A stretch of DNA of 64,000 nucleotides from Vibrio splendidus (GCF_002873455.1 NZ_MCUN01000001.1:62001-126000), one strand, 5' to 3'. Counted from the first letter of the stretch, positions 27,327-37,236 are shown. The notes: generated from the sequence alone by a model not told the origin. Made by a program: numbers and translations.

Positions 27327-28235
27327 ATGGTTATGTTGAAGAAAAAAGAAAACTTAGAAGCGATCGAAAAATTCTCTGAGAGTTTGGAAATTGAAGGCCG
27401 TAGCTTGTGGCAGGATGCGCGTATTCGTTTTATGCGCAACAAAGCCGCAATGATCAGTCTGTTCATTCTAATTGTTATGGTGCTGTCGGTAATCTTCTTA
27501 CCTATGTTGGCACAGCATGCTTACGATGATACTGACTGGTACGCAATGCACGTAGGCCCAAATGCTGATCACTGGTTTGGTACTGACAGTTTAGGTCGTG
27601 ACCTATACGTTCGTACGATGATCGGTGGCCGTATTTCTCTTATGGTTGGTGTGATGGGCGCATTCGTAGCGGTACTGATTGGTACGCTTTACGGTGCAGC
27701 TTCAGGCTTCATTGGTGGTCGTACTGACCGAGTGATGATGCGTATCCTGGAGATCTTATACGCGGTTCCTTTCATGTTCCTCGTGATCGTACTGGTGACG
27801 TTCTTTGGTCGTAATATCGTACTTATTTTTGTTGCTATCGGCGCGATTGCTTGGCTCGATATGGCGCGAATTGTACGTGGACAAACGTTGAGTTTACGTA
27901 GTAAAGAATTCATTGAGGCTGCGCACGTATGTGGTGTCAGCAAATGGAAAATCATTACACGTCACATCGTACCGAACGTATTGGGTATTGTTGCGGTTTA
28001 CTCAACGCTACTTATCCCGAGCATGATCCTTACAGAATCATTCTTATCTTTCCTTGGTCTTGGTGTTCAAGAGCCTATGACAAGTTGGGGCGCGCTATTA
28101 CAAGAAGGCTCGCAAACAATGGAAGTTGCTATTTGGCAATTGGCATTCCCAGCGGCATTCATGGTAGTTACGCTGTTCTGCTTTAACTACGTAGGTGATG
28201 GTCTGCGCGACGCGCTTGATCCAAAAGACAGATAA
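27327..28235 (+). CDS. oppC: Oligopeptide ABC transporter permease OppC
   Basis: Second inner-membrane permease of the oligopeptide importer. The 302 residues contain the N-terminal OppC domain (RFMRNKAAMISLFILIVMVL), the family signature DHWFGTDSLGRDLYVRTMIGG, and the EAA loop EAAHVCGVSKWKIITRHIVPN. It starts nine bases after oppB. Two ATGs are possible (27327 and 27333), both served by AGGGA; I kept the first. Confidence 0.96.
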   Translation: MVMLKKKENLEAIEKFSESLEIEGRSLWQDARIRFMRNKAAMISLFILIVMVLSVIFLPMLAQHAYDDTDWYAMHVGPNADHWFGTDSLGRDLYVRTMIGGRISLMVGVMGAFVAVLIGTLYGAASGFIGGRTDRVMMRILEILYAVPFMFLVIVLVTFFGRNIVLIFVAIGAIAWLDMARIVRGQTLSLRSKEFIEAAHVCGVSKWKIITRHIVPNVLGIVAVYSTLLIPSMILTESFLSFLGLGVQEPMTSWGALLQEGSQTMEVAIWQLAFPAAFMVVTLFCFNYVGDGLRDALDPKDR

Positions 28236-28277
28236 AGAAATAGCAATTAAAAGCTATAAAAGATTAAGGAAGCAATA

Positions 28278-29249
28278 ATGAGCTTATTAGATGTCAAAGA
28301 TCTGCGCGTCGAATTTACCACGCAAGATGGTACGGTAACCGCAGTAAACGACCTGAACTTCTCACTCAACCAAGGCGAAACGCTGGGTATTGTTGGTGAG
28401 TCGGGTTCGGGTAAATCTCAAACGGTATTTGCACTGATGGGACTGCTGGCTAAGAACGGCATCATCTCAGGCAGTGCAAAGTTTGAAGGTAATGAGATTC
28501 TCAATCTACCAGAGAAAGCACTGAACAAAGTTCGCGCTGAACAGATCGCGATGATCTTCCAAGATCCAATGACGTCACTAAATCCTTACATGAAAGTATG
28601 TGATCAGCTGATGGAAGTGCTTATGCTGCATAAAGGCATGGGCAAATCGGAAGCGTTCGAAGAATCAGTACGCATGCTGGAAGCGGTTAAAATCCCTGAG
28701 GCACGTAAACGTATTACCATGTATCCACACGAATTTTCTGGCGGTATGCGTCAGCGTGTGATGATCGCAATGGCTCTGTTATGTCGTCCAAAGCTATTGA
28801 TTGCTGATGAACCAACAACGGCGTTGGATGTAACCATTCAAGCGCAAATCATGGAATTGCTGAACGAGCTTAAAGATGAGTTCAATACAGCAATCATCAT
28901 GATCACCCATGATTTGGGTGTCGTTGCCGGTTCTTGTGACAAAGTTCTAGTGATGTACGCTGGCCGTACCATGGAATACGGCACAGTAGACGAAATCTTC
29001 TATGAGCCAAGCCACCCTTATGCGGAAGGCCTGCTTAAAGCAATTCCTCGTTTGGATACCGAAGGTGAAATTCTGCCAACGATTCCAGGTAACCCACCTA
29101 ACTTACTTCGTCTACCAACCGGTTGTCCTTATCAAGACCGTTGTCACCGTGTAATGGACCGTTGTAAGCAAGAAGCACCGATTTTGCAGCCATTTGCAAA
29201 AGATCGTCAGCGTGCTTGTTTTTCTGATTGGGAGACTTGGACAAAATGA
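28278..29249 (+). CDS. oppD: Oligopeptide ABC transporter ATPase OppD
   Basis: First ATPase subunit of the oligopeptide importer. The 323 residues hold Walker A GESGSGKSQ, the ABC signature FSGGMRQRVMIA, Walker B LLIADEPTTALD, and the switch His in ITHDLG. The C-terminal oligopeptide-transporter extension has CPYQDRCHRVMDRC, the cysteine cluster that binds an Fe-S centre in related dipeptide transporters. It overlaps oppF by four bases. Confidence 0.97.
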   Translation: MSLLDVKDLRVEFTTQDGTVTAVNDLNFSLNQGETLGIVGESGSGKSQTVFALMGLLAKNGIISGSAKFEGNEILNLPEKALNKVRAEQIAMIFQDPMTSLNPYMKVCDQLMEVLMLHKGMGKSEAFEESVRMLEAVKIPEARKRITMYPHEFSGGMRQRVMIAMALLCRPKLLIADEPTTALDVTIQAQIMELLNELKDEFNTAIIMITHDLGVVAGSCDKVLVMYAGRTMEYGTVDEIFYEPSHPYAEGLLKAIPRLDTEGEILPTIPGNPPNLLRLPTGCPYQDRCHRVMDRCKQEAPILQPFAKDRQRACFSDWETWTK

Positions 29250-30232
29250 GTAAAGAATTACTATTAGATATTAAAAACCTTAAGGTTCACTTTAGCATCG
29301 CGGCTAAGTCTGCTTGGCCTTGGGCTAAACCATCAAACCTTAAAGCGGTTGATGGTGTGGATGTTCACCTTTACGAAGGTGAGACTCTGGGTGTAGTAGG
29401 TGAGTCTGGCTGTGGTAAATCAACATTTGCGCGCGCAATTATTGGTTTAGTTGAGGCAACGGAAGGCGAAGTGATGTGGTTAGGTCAAGACCTAACTAAA
29501 ATGCAGGAAGTGAAGCGTCGTGAGACTCGTAAAGAGATTCAGATGATCTTCCAAGATCCGCTAGCATCGCTTAACCCGCGTATGTCAGTTGGAGATATCA
29601 TTGCTGAGCCTCTACAAACTTTCTATCCAGAGCTTTCTAAACAGGAAGTGAAAGACAAAGTTAAAGAGATGATGGCAAAGGTTGGTCTTCTACCAAACGT
29701 AATCAACCGTTACCCACATGAATTCTCTGGTGGTCAGTGTCAACGTATCGGTATCGCACGTGCACTTATCTTGAAACCTAAGATGATCATCTGTGATGAG
29801 CCGGTTTCTGCTCTGGATGTCTCTATCCAAGCTCAAGTAGTTAACCTTCTTATGGAACTACAGAAAGAGTTAGGTTTGTCTTTGGTATTCATCGCGCATG
29901 ATTTGTCAGTGGTTAAACACATCTCTGACCGTGTATTAGTGATGTACTTAGGTAATGCTGTTGAACTAGGTGAATCAGATGCCTTGTTCTCAGACCCTAA
30001 ACACCCATATACCAAAGCATTGATGTCTGCAGTTCCGATTCCAGACCCACGCTTAGAGCGTAGCAAAACGATTCAGATGCTGGAGGGTGATCTCCCATCA
30101 CCAATTAATCCACCATCGGGTTGTGTGTTCCGTACTCGTTGCCCTGAAGCAACCGAGGCCTGTGCGCAAACCAAGCCAACCATTCAAGGCGATGACGTAC
30201 ACGCAGTATCTTGCTTGCACGTACAAGTCTAG
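29246..30232 (+). CDS. oppF: Oligopeptide ABC transporter ATPase OppF
   Basis: Second ATPase subunit of the importer. I chose the ATG at 29246, which overlaps the oppD stop (ATGA), giving 328 residues; a TTG 18 bases upstream is less likely. Walker A is GESGCGKST, signature FSGGQCQRIGIA, Walker B MIICDEPVSALD, and switch His in IAHDLSV. The C-terminal cysteine cluster is CVFRTRCPEATEAC. Its 3' UTR carries the OppZ-like RNA and the operon terminator. Confidence 0.97.
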   Translation: MSKELLLDIKNLKVHFSIAAKSAWPWAKPSNLKAVDGVDVHLYEGETLGVVGESGCGKSTFARAIIGLVEATEGEVMWLGQDLTKMQEVKRRETRKEIQMIFQDPLASLNPRMSVGDIIAEPLQTFYPELSKQEVKDKVKEMMAKVGLLPNVINRYPHEFSGGQCQRIGIARALILKPKMIICDEPVSALDVSIQAQVVNLLMELQKELGLSLVFIAHDLSVVKHISDRVLVMYLGNAVELGESDALFSDPKHPYTKALMSAVPIPDPRLERSKTIQMLEGDLPSPINPPSGCVFRTRCPEATEACAQTKPTIQGDDVHAVSCLHVQV

Positions 30233-30245
30233 AACCCATTTAAAA

Positions 30246-30300
30246 CGGTTCAGCCTGTGACAGGCTTAAGCGCAACTTTTTTATGAGTTGCGCTTTTTTT
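30246..30300 (+). ncRNA. oppZ: OppZ-like small RNA from the opp 3' UTR
   Basis: In V. cholerae RNase E releases a small RNA of about 50 bases, OppZ, from the opp mRNA 3' end; it represses oppB and downstream genes. Here the equivalent UTR has a single-stranded stretch (TTCAGCCTGTGACA, 30249-30262) before the terminator stem, typical of such RNAs. That stretch is complementary at 13 of 14 positions to 26372-26385 just before the oppB start. The 5' end is my estimate; processing is inferred from the V. cholerae case. Confidence 0.7.
30268..30300 (+). terminator. Terminator of the opp operon
   Basis: Perfect 10-bp stem AAGCGCAACT with AGTTGCGCTT, loop TTTTTATG, then T run. It also forms the 3' end of the OppZ-like RNA. 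Confidence 0.9.
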
Positions 30301-30395
30301 GTGTCCAAGATTCCTCTAAAACAACCTTCTTCAAATAATTTGAACAACTAAGCCAACTTCTTCTAGTTTTGAAAAAGTGGGCTTTTCTTATACTA

Positions 30396-30557
30396 ATACC
30401 AATCGTAGTAAATAACTGCTCATCCTAGCTTGTTAAAACGCTCGATAACGGCGTTAGAATTTTTGATTGTAGAATAACTACTAACATAAAAATTCTTCCT
30501 TGTTCTCAAGCCTTTTCTCTGCGCTATTTCTGAACATTTACTTATTGTGATTGGTAT
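30396..30557. repeat. MITE-like palindromic repeat, about 162 bp
   Basis: The outer ends are inverted: ATACCAATC at the left and its complement GATTGGTAT at the right; the match continues to about 18 of 23 bases. An inner pair around GAATTTTT (near 30450) and AAAAATTC (near 30490) gives a second stem. It has no coding capacity. I recognise the type as a dispersed Vibrio intergenic repeat. It ends 29 bases before the next start codon. Confidence 0.65.
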
Positions 30558-30586
30558 AAAAAATTTTGGATGACAGAGGTTTGGAT

Positions 30587-31525
30587 ATGGGCAAGTTAGT
30601 TGAAGGTGTTTGGCACGATGTGTGGTACGACACCAAAGAAAGCGGTGGTAAGTTTGTTCGTGAAGATGCGGGCTTTCGCAGTTGGATCGAGAACAAAGCT
30701 GGTGCGCAGTTTCAGCCAGAAAGTGGTCGTTATCACCTATACGTATCGTTAGCTTGTCCTTGGGCGCACCGAACTCTGATCTTCCGAGAGCTAAAAGACC
30801 TAACCGATCATATTGACGTGACAGTGGTTTGCCCCGATATGATGAGCGAAGGCTGGCAAATGGGTTTGCCTGAACCTTTGTTTGGTCATACTCGTATGCA
30901 CCAAATCTACACTCAAGCCAAACCTGACTACTCAGGCCGAGTAACGGTTCCAGTGCTATGGGACAAGAAAACCAATACCATCGTGAGTAACGAGTCCTCT
31001 GAAATTATCCGCATGTTCAACTCAGAATTTAATGAGTTAACAGGCAACACCGATGATTATTATCCGTGGGAGCTAGCCAAGAAGATTGATGAGTGGAACG
31101 ACTATATCTATCCAAGCATCAACAACGGTGTTTATCGTACTGGCTTTGCAACTACACAAGAAGCTTATGAAGAAGCGTATGACGCGTTATTTGAGGCGTT
31201 AGACAAAGTAGATGCACATCTTAGTGAACATCGTTATCTCGCGGGTAATGACGTCACAGAAGCAGACTGGAGGTTGTTTACCACTCTGGTTCGATTCGAT
31301 GCAGTGTATGTTGGCCACTTTAAGTGTAACAAGCAGCGAATTTCAGACTACGTCCATATTCAAGGTTACTTAAAAGAGCTCTACCAGATCGAAGGCATTA
31401 AAGAGACGACCGATTTTTACCACATCAAACGTCACTACTATTACAGCCACACAGGTATCAACCCAACCCAAGTTGTGCCAAAAGGACCAACGCTAGATTT
31501 AGAATCAGCCCACGGGCGAGGTTAG
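30587..31525 (+). CDS. yqjG: Glutathionyl-hydroquinone reductase (YqjG/Xi-class GST)
   Basis: Glutathione transferase of the Xi class that reduces glutathionyl-hydroquinones to hydroquinones, in the cytoplasm. I chose the ATG at 30587 (MGKLVEGVWHDVWYDT), with GAGG eight bases upstream, over a TTG 21 bases earlier; the protein has 312 residues. The catalytic Cys is in SLACPWAHRTLIFRELK, and the glutathione-binding loop is VPVLWDKKTNTIVSNESSEI. The C-terminal helical domain has DVTEADWRLFTTLVRFD. It is monocistronic, between a MITE-like repeat and a bidirectional terminator. Confidence 0.93.
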   Translation: MGKLVEGVWHDVWYDTKESGGKFVREDAGFRSWIENKAGAQFQPESGRYHLYVSLACPWAHRTLIFRELKDLTDHIDVTVVCPDMMSEGWQMGLPEPLFGHTRMHQIYTQAKPDYSGRVTVPVLWDKKTNTIVSNESSEIIRMFNSEFNELTGNTDDYYPWELAKKIDEWNDYIYPSINNGVYRTGFATTQEAYEEAYDALFEALDKVDAHLSEHRYLAGNDVTEADWRLFTTLVRFDAVYVGHFKCNKQRISDYVHIQGYLKELYQIEGIKETTDFYHIKRHYYYSHTGINPTQVVPKGPTLDLESAHGRG

Positions 31526-31566
31526 ATAAATCTAAGATCATCAAATAACCTTATGCATTAGACATA

Positions 31567-31598
31567 AAAAAACCCTAGATAAGAATCTAGGGTTTTTT
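31567..31598. terminator. Bidirectional terminator between yqjG and pta
   Basis: AAAAAACCCTAGAT, loop AAGA, ATCTAGGGTTTTTT: a perfect 14-bp stem with A and T flanks that serves both converging genes. Confidence 0.9.
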
Positions 31599-31617
31599 GC
31601 TTTCTACAAAAGAAAAA

Positions 31618-33783
31618 TTAGTTAATCACTTTTTCTTCAGCTTGAGCCGCTTGGTCTGCTTGGATAGCCGTTAGAGCTACTGTGTAAACGATATCGTCTA
31701 CTAGAGCGCCACGAGACAAGTCATTTACTGGCTTGCGCATACCTTGAAGCATTGGACCGATAGATACTAGGTCTGCTGAACGCTGTACAGCTTTGTAAGT
31801 CGTGTTACCCGTGTTTAGGTCTGGGAATACGAATACTGTCGCTTTACCAGCTACTGGAGAGTTTGGTGCTTTAGAAGCAGCAACGTTTTCCATGATAGCA
31901 GCGTCGTACTGAAGAGGACCGTCGATCACTAGATCAGGACGTTTCGCTTGAGCAAGTTTCGTTGCTTCACGTACTTTATCTACGTCTGCACCTTTACCAG
32001 ATTCACCAGTAGAGTAAGAGATCATAGCAACGCGTGGGTCGATACCAAATGCCGCTGCAGAGTCAGCAGATTGGATAGCGATTTCAGCAAGTTGCTCAGC
32101 TGTTGGATCAGGGTTGATCGCACAGTCACCGTATACAAGCACTTGATCAGGCAAAAGCATGAAGAAGATTGAAGATACGATAGAAGCATCAGGAGCCGTC
32201 TTGATGATCTGGAACGGAGGAACGATTGTGTTCGCCGTTGTGTGAACAGCACCAGAAACTAGGCCGTCAACTTCACCTGCTTCAAGCATCATAGTGCCTA
32301 GGAATACTGAATCTTCTAGCTTCTCACGAGCAACAACTTCAGTCATACCTTTAGCGCCACGAAGTTCTACTAGACGGGCTACGTAGTTTTCGCGAACAGA
32401 TGCAGAATCGATGATTTCAACGCCAGCGCCTAGCTCAACACCTTGTTGTGCAGCAACGCGACGGATTTCGTCTGGGTTACCAAGAAGCACACAAGTTGCG
32501 ATACCGCGTTCAGCACAGATAGAAGCTGCTTTAACAGTACGTGGCTCATCACCTTCAGGAAGAACGATACGCTTAGCCGCTTTACGAGCAAATTCAGTTA
32601 ACTGGTAACGGAATGCTGGTGGGCTTAGACGACGAATGCCTTGAGTCCCTTCAGATAGAGAATCAATCCAAGGGCCATCGATGTGGCTAGCAACGTGATC
32701 GTTAACGAACTCGATACGTTCTTTATCGTCTGCAGGTACTTCTAGGTTGAAGCTCTGTAGGTTAAGAGACGTCTGCCAAGTGTTACCTTGAGCCTTGAAG
32801 ATAGGTAGACCTGAAGCGAATGCTGGTGCACAAAGGTTAGCAATGCTTTCTGGAATGTCGTAACCGCCAGTCAGTAGGATTGCGCCAATTTCAACACCGT
32901 TTTTCGCAGCAAGAGCCGCAGCAACGATAACGTCAGGACGGTCTGCAGAAGTTACTAGCAGTGAACCTGGCTTGAAGTGCTCAATCATGTGCGGTAGAGA
33001 ACGTGCACAGAAAGTGATGCTCTTAATACGACGCGTTGAGATTTCGCCTTCGTTAACGATTTCAGCGTTAAGGTGTTTAGCCATATCAACCGCACGAGTA
33101 GCGATTAGGTCGATGCTCCATGGCACACAGCCAAGAACACGGATAGGGCTAGAGTTGAAGATTTGCATTACTTCAAGGTTCGCTTGTTGAGCGCTATCTG
33201 CATCATCGAAGATTTCAGAAAGGTCGGGGCGAGTACGGCCAGCTTCATCAACAGGTGCATTCAGTTTGTTAATAATAACGCCTGAGATGTTCTTGTTTTT
33301 AGTGCCGCCGAAGTTAGAACATGCTACTTCGATGTGCTCTTTAAGCTGAATAGGGTTGTATGTACCCGGAGTCGCAACGAATACGATCTCTGCGCCTAGT
33401 GTTTTAGCGATTTCCGCGTTCACTTGGTTAGCAAATGGGTGCTTACGAGTAGGTACTAGACCTTCGATAAGCGTTACTTCTGCGTCCTTGTTGATCTTGT
33501 TGTATTGCTCAACTACGGACTCTAGAAGCTCGTCCATTTTTTCGCTACCGATCAAAGCTTCAGCTTTAGTCATTGCGATTGGCTCACCAATCTTAATGTC
33601 GCTGTTTGCGCTGATGATAGTAGACGTTAAATCAGGTTGGTTACCACCGCTACGAGGTTGAGCGATTGGCTTGTAGAAAGAAACACTTACGCCCTTACGC
33701 TCCATAGCGCGAAGAACACCCATGCTAACACTAGTAAGACCAACACCAGCGCTTGTAGGGATAAGCATAATAGTACGGGACAT
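31618..33783 (-). CDS. pta: Phosphate acetyltransferase
   Basis: Interconverts acetyl-CoA and acetyl phosphate in the acetate switch. The 721 residues are the long gammaproteobacterial form: an N-terminal BioD-like P-loop-fold domain ([20 protein letters not shown]), a central DRTGG domain, and the catalytic PTA domain from about residue 390 ([19 protein letters not shown], and [15 protein letters not shown] [13 protein letters not shown]). It lies downstream of ackA, but with two hairpins in the 147-base gap, so its expression may be uncoupled from ackA. Confidence 0.97.
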   Translation of the reverse strand: MSRTIMLIPTSAGVGLTSVSMGVLRAMERKGVSVSFYKPIAQPRSGGNQPDLTSTIISANSDIKIGEPIAMTKAEALIGSEKMDELLESVVEQYNKINKDAEVTLIEGLVPTRKHPFANQVNAEIAKTLGAEIVFVATPGTYNPIQLKEHIEVACSNFGGTKNKNISGVIINKLNAPVDEAGRTRPDLSEIFDDADSAQQANLEVMQIFNSSPIRVLGCVPWSIDLIATRAVDMAKHLNAEIVNEGEISTRRIKSITFCARSLPHMIEHFKPGSLLVTSADRPDVIVAAALAAKNGVEIGAILLTGGYDIPESIANLCAPAFASGLPIFKAQGNTWQTSLNLQSFNLEVPADDKERIEFVNDHVASHIDGPWIDSLSEGTQGIRRLSPPAFRYQLTEFARKAAKRIVLPEGDEPRTVKAASICAERGIATCVLLGNPDEIRRVAAQQGVELGAGVEIIDSASVRENYVARLVELRGAKGMTEVVAREKLEDSVFLGTMMLEAGEVDGLVSGAVHTTANTIVPPFQIIKTAPDASIVSSIFFMLLPDQVLVYGDCAINPDPTAEQLAEIAIQSADSAAAFGIDPRVAMISYSTGESGKGADVDKVREATKLAQAKRPDLVIDGPLQYDAAIMENVAASKAPNSPVAGKATVFVFPDLNTGNTTYKAVQRSADLVSIGPMLQGMRKPVNDLSRGALVDDIVYTVALTAIQADQAAQAEEKVIN

Positions 33784-33810
33784 TGACGAACACCTTTGAC
33801 TATTGGAAAT

Positions 33811-33871
33811 AAAAAAAGCTCAACTTCTGTTCCTACCGACATTTAAATTGGGGTAGGAATAGAAGTTGAGC
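33811..33871 (-). terminator. Long hairpin with a T run just before pta
   Basis: A 20-bp stem with one mismatch (GCTCAACTTCT...TCCTACC with GGTAGGA...AGAAGTTGAGC), loop of about 14 bases, followed on the minus strand by seven T. It ends 27 bases before the pta start, an odd place for a plain terminator. Confidence 0.75.
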
Positions 33872-33888
33872 CCCATTTTCGTAGTATG

Positions 33889-33920
33889 AAAAACTGACTA
33901 GCTTCGGGTGAAGCTAGTCA
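33889..33920 (-). terminator. Terminator directly after ackA
   Basis: Perfect 11-bp stem TGACTAGCTTC with GAAGCTAGTCA, loop GGGT, then five T on the minus strand. It begins about ten bases past the ackA stop. Confidence 0.75.
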
Positions 33921-33930
33921 GAAAAATCAA

Positions 33931-35127
33931 TTAAAGACCTGCTAGTTTCGCAGTGTCTTCAGCAATTACTAGCTCTTCATTAGTAGAGATAACCATTGCA
34001 GGGATACGGCTGTTAGCTGTAGTGATAGTACCTTCGCCGCCGAAACGTGCTTTAAGGTTAGCTTCGCTGTCAACTTCGATGCCGAAGATGCCTAGGCGGT
34101 TAAGAACCATTTCACGGATTGGGCCAGAGTTTTCGCCGATGCCGCCAGTGAAAGTGATTGCGTCTAGACGACCTTCTAGAGTTGCAGTGTAACCAGCAAC
34201 GTATTTAGCTAGACGGTGACAGAACACGTCCATTGCACGAGTTGCTTCTTCTTTCTCACCGTAGTTGTCTTCAACGAAACGACAGTCAGAAGTCACTTCA
34301 GTTAGACCAGCTAGGCCAGATTCTTTAGTTAGCATGTTGTTGATTTCTTCAACAGAGTAACCAAGAGCGTCGTGTAGGTGGAAGATGATCGCAGGGTCTA
34401 GGTCACCACAACGAGTACCCATTACTAGACCTTCAAGAGGAGTAAGACCCATAGAAGTATCTACAGATTGACCGTTCTTGATAGCACATACAGATGCGCC
34501 GTTACCTAGGTGACAGTTGATGATGTTAACTTCTTCAACTGGCTTGTTTAGTAGACCAGCAACTTCACGAGTAATGAACAGGTGAGAAGTACCGTGCATG
34601 CCGTAACGACGGATGCCGTGCTCTTTGTACAGGTTGTACGGTAGAGCGTATAGGTAAGACTCAGAAGGCATTGTTTGGTGGAACGCAGTGTCAAATACAG
34701 CAACGTTTTGTAGACCAGGGAAGTTCTGTTGAGCCGCTTCGATACCGATAAGGTGAGCTGGGTTATGAAGAGGTGCGAAAGTCGCAGCGTCTTGAATACC
34801 CTTAAGAACTTCATCAGTGATAAGTGCAGAAGAAGTGAACTGCTCGCCACCGTGTACGATACGGTGACCGATAGCGCCAAGGTTAGCTTTAAGCTCAGGC
34901 TTAGAAGCAAGAATAGTTTCTACCATGAAAGACAGTGCTTCTACGTGAGCTGCGCCCGCGCCTAGTTGTGCTTCATGCTTGCCGTCAAGTTTCCACTTCA
35001 TACGAGCTTCTGGAAGACCTAGACACTCAGCAAGACCAGTTAGGTGCTCTGCACCTGTTTCTGCATCAACAACAGCGAATTTAAGAGAAGAACTACCACA
35101 GTTTAAAACTAAAACTAGCTTAGACAT
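33931..35127 (-). CDS. ackA: Acetate kinase
   Basis: Makes ATP and acetate from acetyl phosphate and ADP, and runs in reverse for acetate assimilation. The 398 residues match the family. The N-terminal ASKHA phosphate loop is [15 protein letters not shown], the acetokinase signature is [11 protein letters not shown], and further motifs are [20 protein letters not shown] and [14 protein letters not shown]. The gene is followed by two hairpins before pta. yfbV is divergent, as in E. coli. Confidence 0.98.
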   Translation of the reverse strand: MSKLVLVLNCGSSSLKFAVVDAETGAEHLTGLAECLGLPEARMKWKLDGKHEAQLGAGAAHVEALSFMVETILASKPELKANLGAIGHRIVHGGEQFTSSALITDEVLKGIQDAATFAPLHNPAHLIGIEAAQQNFPGLQNVAVFDTAFHQTMPSESYLYALPYNLYKEHGIRRYGMHGTSHLFITREVAGLLNKPVEEVNIINCHLGNGASVCAIKNGQSVDTSMGLTPLEGLVMGTRCGDLDPAIIFHLHDALGYSVEEINNMLTKESGLAGLTEVTSDCRFVEDNYGEKEEATRAMDVFCHRLAKYVAGYTATLEGRLDAITFTGGIGENSGPIREMVLNRLGIFGIEVDSEANLKARFGGEGTITTANSRIPAMVISTNEELVIAEDTAKLAGL

Positions 35128-35469
35128 TAATGACTACCTGTTTATTTTTCTGATCGAAATCAGTTAAGGATGAAAATTAATCTCAAGAATAGTCGAAGCA
35201 CATGGGCTTGCGTACTAACCTTGGTCAAAAAAACGTTAATTTCCGTATAAAGTGAAAGCGCTCTTTATCAAAAAAGAGGCTTGTGCATTCCTTGCAGAAG
35301 TCTTCTCAAAGTTGCTTAAATTGTAAATAAGGGCAACAATGAGATTGAGGTCTGCAAATAATAGCGATATTGTGCAAATATAACAAAAAAATTTGAAAGA
35401 ATATTATTTTTCGTCAAATTTTTGTGTTTTTAGTTGATGATTTCAACTTTTTTTTAACGGGAGACTCAT
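35128..35469. other. Divergent regulatory region between ackA and yfbV
   Basis: About 340 AT-rich bases that should hold both promoters. Near the yfbV end, a short stem AGTTGA with TCAACT (35432-35448) is followed by eight T, only about 15 bases before the yfbV start codon. It may be a weak attenuator. I see no gene. Confidence 0.45.
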
Positions 35470-35922
35470 ATGAGTAATAGAGTTGGTTTAGCGAGTAGTT
35501 TAAAAGATGGCCAAAAGTACATGGATCTCTGGCCCGTCCGAAAAGAGTTAAACGCTATTTTCCCTGAGCAACGCATCATTAAAGCGACGCGTTTTGGTGT
35601 TAAGGTGATGCCTGCAATAGCTGCTATAAGCGTCCTTACACAAATGGTCTTTAATAATTACCAAGCGATGCCGCAGGCCGTGGTTATGGCACTGTTTGCG
35701 ATCAGCTTGCCGCTTCAAGGTATGTGGTGGTTGGGCAATCGTTCAAAAACTCAGCTTCCGCCCGCCTTAGTATCTTGGTATCGCGAATTGCATGAGAAGA
35801 TCAGCGAAACGGGTTTTGCGTTGGAACCGATGAAACCACGCCCTCGTTATAAAGAATTGGCGATCATTTTGAATCGTGCATTCCGCCAGTTAGATAAATC
35901 TTCCATGGAACGTTGGTTCTAA
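35470..35922 (+). CDS. yfbV: UPF0208 membrane protein YfbV
   Basis: A 150-residue inner-membrane protein of the YfbV family. There are two hydrophobic segments (about residues 48-66 and 73-92), separated by QAMPQ, and the C-terminal half is soluble ([28 protein letters not shown]). E. coli YfbV limits the spread of the Ter macrodomain constrained by MatP; whether that applies here is not known. Its place beside ackA is conserved. The start follows GGGAG. Confidence 0.93.
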   Translation: MSNRVGLASSLKDGQKYMDLWPVRKELNAIFPEQRIIKATRFGVKVMPAIAAISVLTQMVFNNYQAMPQAVVMALFAISLPLQGMWWLGNRSKTQLPPALVSWYRELHEKISETGFALEPMKPRPRYKELAIILNRAFRQLDKSSMERWF

Positions 35923-36270
35923 AAGCTCGTCTCATCTTCCCTTTAGTCTGAGAACAGTCATACATCATTGCTAGCTCGTTCTCAGATTTGATCCTCTTTT
36001 CTAATTGTTTCACCGCTCTTTATTTACTTCGCTTTTCCTTTATCCACTTAGCCTTGTCTTTATGTGCTCTGCTTATTTTGTATTCATTGAGTTTCTTAGC
36101 TTTTAAATCAAACAAACCTGCTTATCCCCGCATAATTCGAACCTTGTTGTATTTTTGTTAAATATCACTTCAACTTATCAGTAGTTACTGGTAATAGTAT
36201 CAATAGTGATTTTTGATGTTGTTCTCTTCGAGCGATTAATAATGAGTAGAGCTTGATTTAGGGAGCGATA
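35923..36270. other. Non-coding gap between yfbV and the binding-protein gene
   Basis: About 350 bases without a supported gene. A long-range stem CTGAGAAC (35948-35955) with GTTCTCAG (35978-35985) shortly after yfbV may be its terminator, although the T run is poor. The rest is AT-rich and likely holds the promoter of the next gene. Confidence 0.4.
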
Positions 36271-37236
36271 ATGAGTTCTGTAAGAAAGGTATTGGCAGTG
36301 GTTTTAAGCTGTCTGTTGTTGCTGTGGACTGGCAACGTAATGGCGAACGTCGCTAAAGTGTCGGTTTCACAAGTTGTTGACCATCCAGATCTGAATGCGA
36401 CACGCCTAGGACTTATCGAAGGGTTGAGAGCAAAAGGTTATGAAGCCGGTAAAAATTTAGAGTTCTCCTATGAAATGGCCAATGGCAGTCCAGTTCAAGC
36501 GGCCAAAATTGCGAGAGAGTTAGTGAGCGAAAATCCCCATGTGTTAGTAGGTATTGCTACCCCGACCTCACAAGCTTTAGTCTCCGCAACTCGTTCAATC
36601 CCCATTGTCTTTACAGCAGTTACCGATCCAATCGGCGCAAGGCTTGTTAAACAATTGGACAAACCGGGACGAAATGTCACCGGTCTTTCTGATTTGTCTC
36701 CGATTTCTCAACATGTATCTCTTATTAAAGAACTACTCCCTAATGCAGATTCAATCGGGGTGGTTTATAACCCCGCCGAGGCAAATGCCGTCGCGTTAGT
36801 TGGGCTATTAAAGAAGTCTGCACGAGACTTTGGTTTTACTTTGCACACTGAAAAAGCGTTAACCATCGATGACGTAGAAGAAAAAGCAGGGTCTGTTGCT
36901 AGGAAGTCTGATGTTATTTACGCATTGACAGATAACACTGTTGCAAGTGGTATCGAAGGGCTTATAGATGCTGCGAACCGGGCCGGAAAGCCAGTGGTTG
37001 CCGGAGCGACGTCTTACGTAGGTAAGGGGGCGATAGCTGGCTTAGGTCTAGATTACTATGACGTTGGGGTGCAAACCGCCGATTATGTAGCTGCTATTCT
37101 GAACGGACAAAAACCCGGAAAACTGAATGTTAAAACTGCACAGAGTTCGCAACTGGTTGTTAATTTGGATGCTGCTCGTGAGCTTGGTGTCACATTGCCT
37201 CAGTCTGTGATCGATCGTGCGATAGTTAGCCGTTGA
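36271..37236 (+). CDS. Orphan periplasmic ABC-type substrate-binding protein
   Basis: A 321-residue periplasmic protein of the ABC_sub_bind (TrpX-like) family. The signal peptide is residues 1-26 (VLSCLLLLWTGNVMA before NVAKVS). Two alpha-beta lobes follow: VSVSQVVDHPDLNATRLGLIEGL, then HVLVGIATPTSQALVSAT and IPIVFTAVTDPIGARLV, and VIYALTDNTVASGIEGLIDAA in the second lobe. No permease or ATPase gene is next to it. The next gene, 251 bases on, encodes a membrane diguanylate cyclase with a periplasmic sensor, so it may present a ligand to that enzyme rather than feed a transporter. The family call is firm; the role is inference. Confidence 0.85.
   Translation: MSSVRKVLAVVLSCLLLLWTGNVMANVAKVSVSQVVDHPDLNATRLGLIEGLRAKGYEAGKNLEFSYEMANGSPVQAAKIARELVSENPHVLVGIATPTSQALVSATRSIPIVFTAVTDPIGARLVKQLDKPGRNVTGLSDLSPISQHVSLIKELLPNADSIGVVYNPAEANAVALVGLLKKSARDFGFTLHTEKALTIDDVEEKAGSVARKSDVIYALTDNTVASGIEGLIDAANRAGKPVVAGATSYVGKGAIAGLGLDYYDVGVQTADYVAAILNGQKPGKLNVKTAQSSQLVVNLDAARELGVTLPQSVIDRAIVSR

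Noticed and set aside
34548..34910. A 120-codon Leu/Ser-rich minus-strand frame inside ackA
   Set aside because: It is an out-of-frame reading of ackA, with a composition caused by the frame shift.
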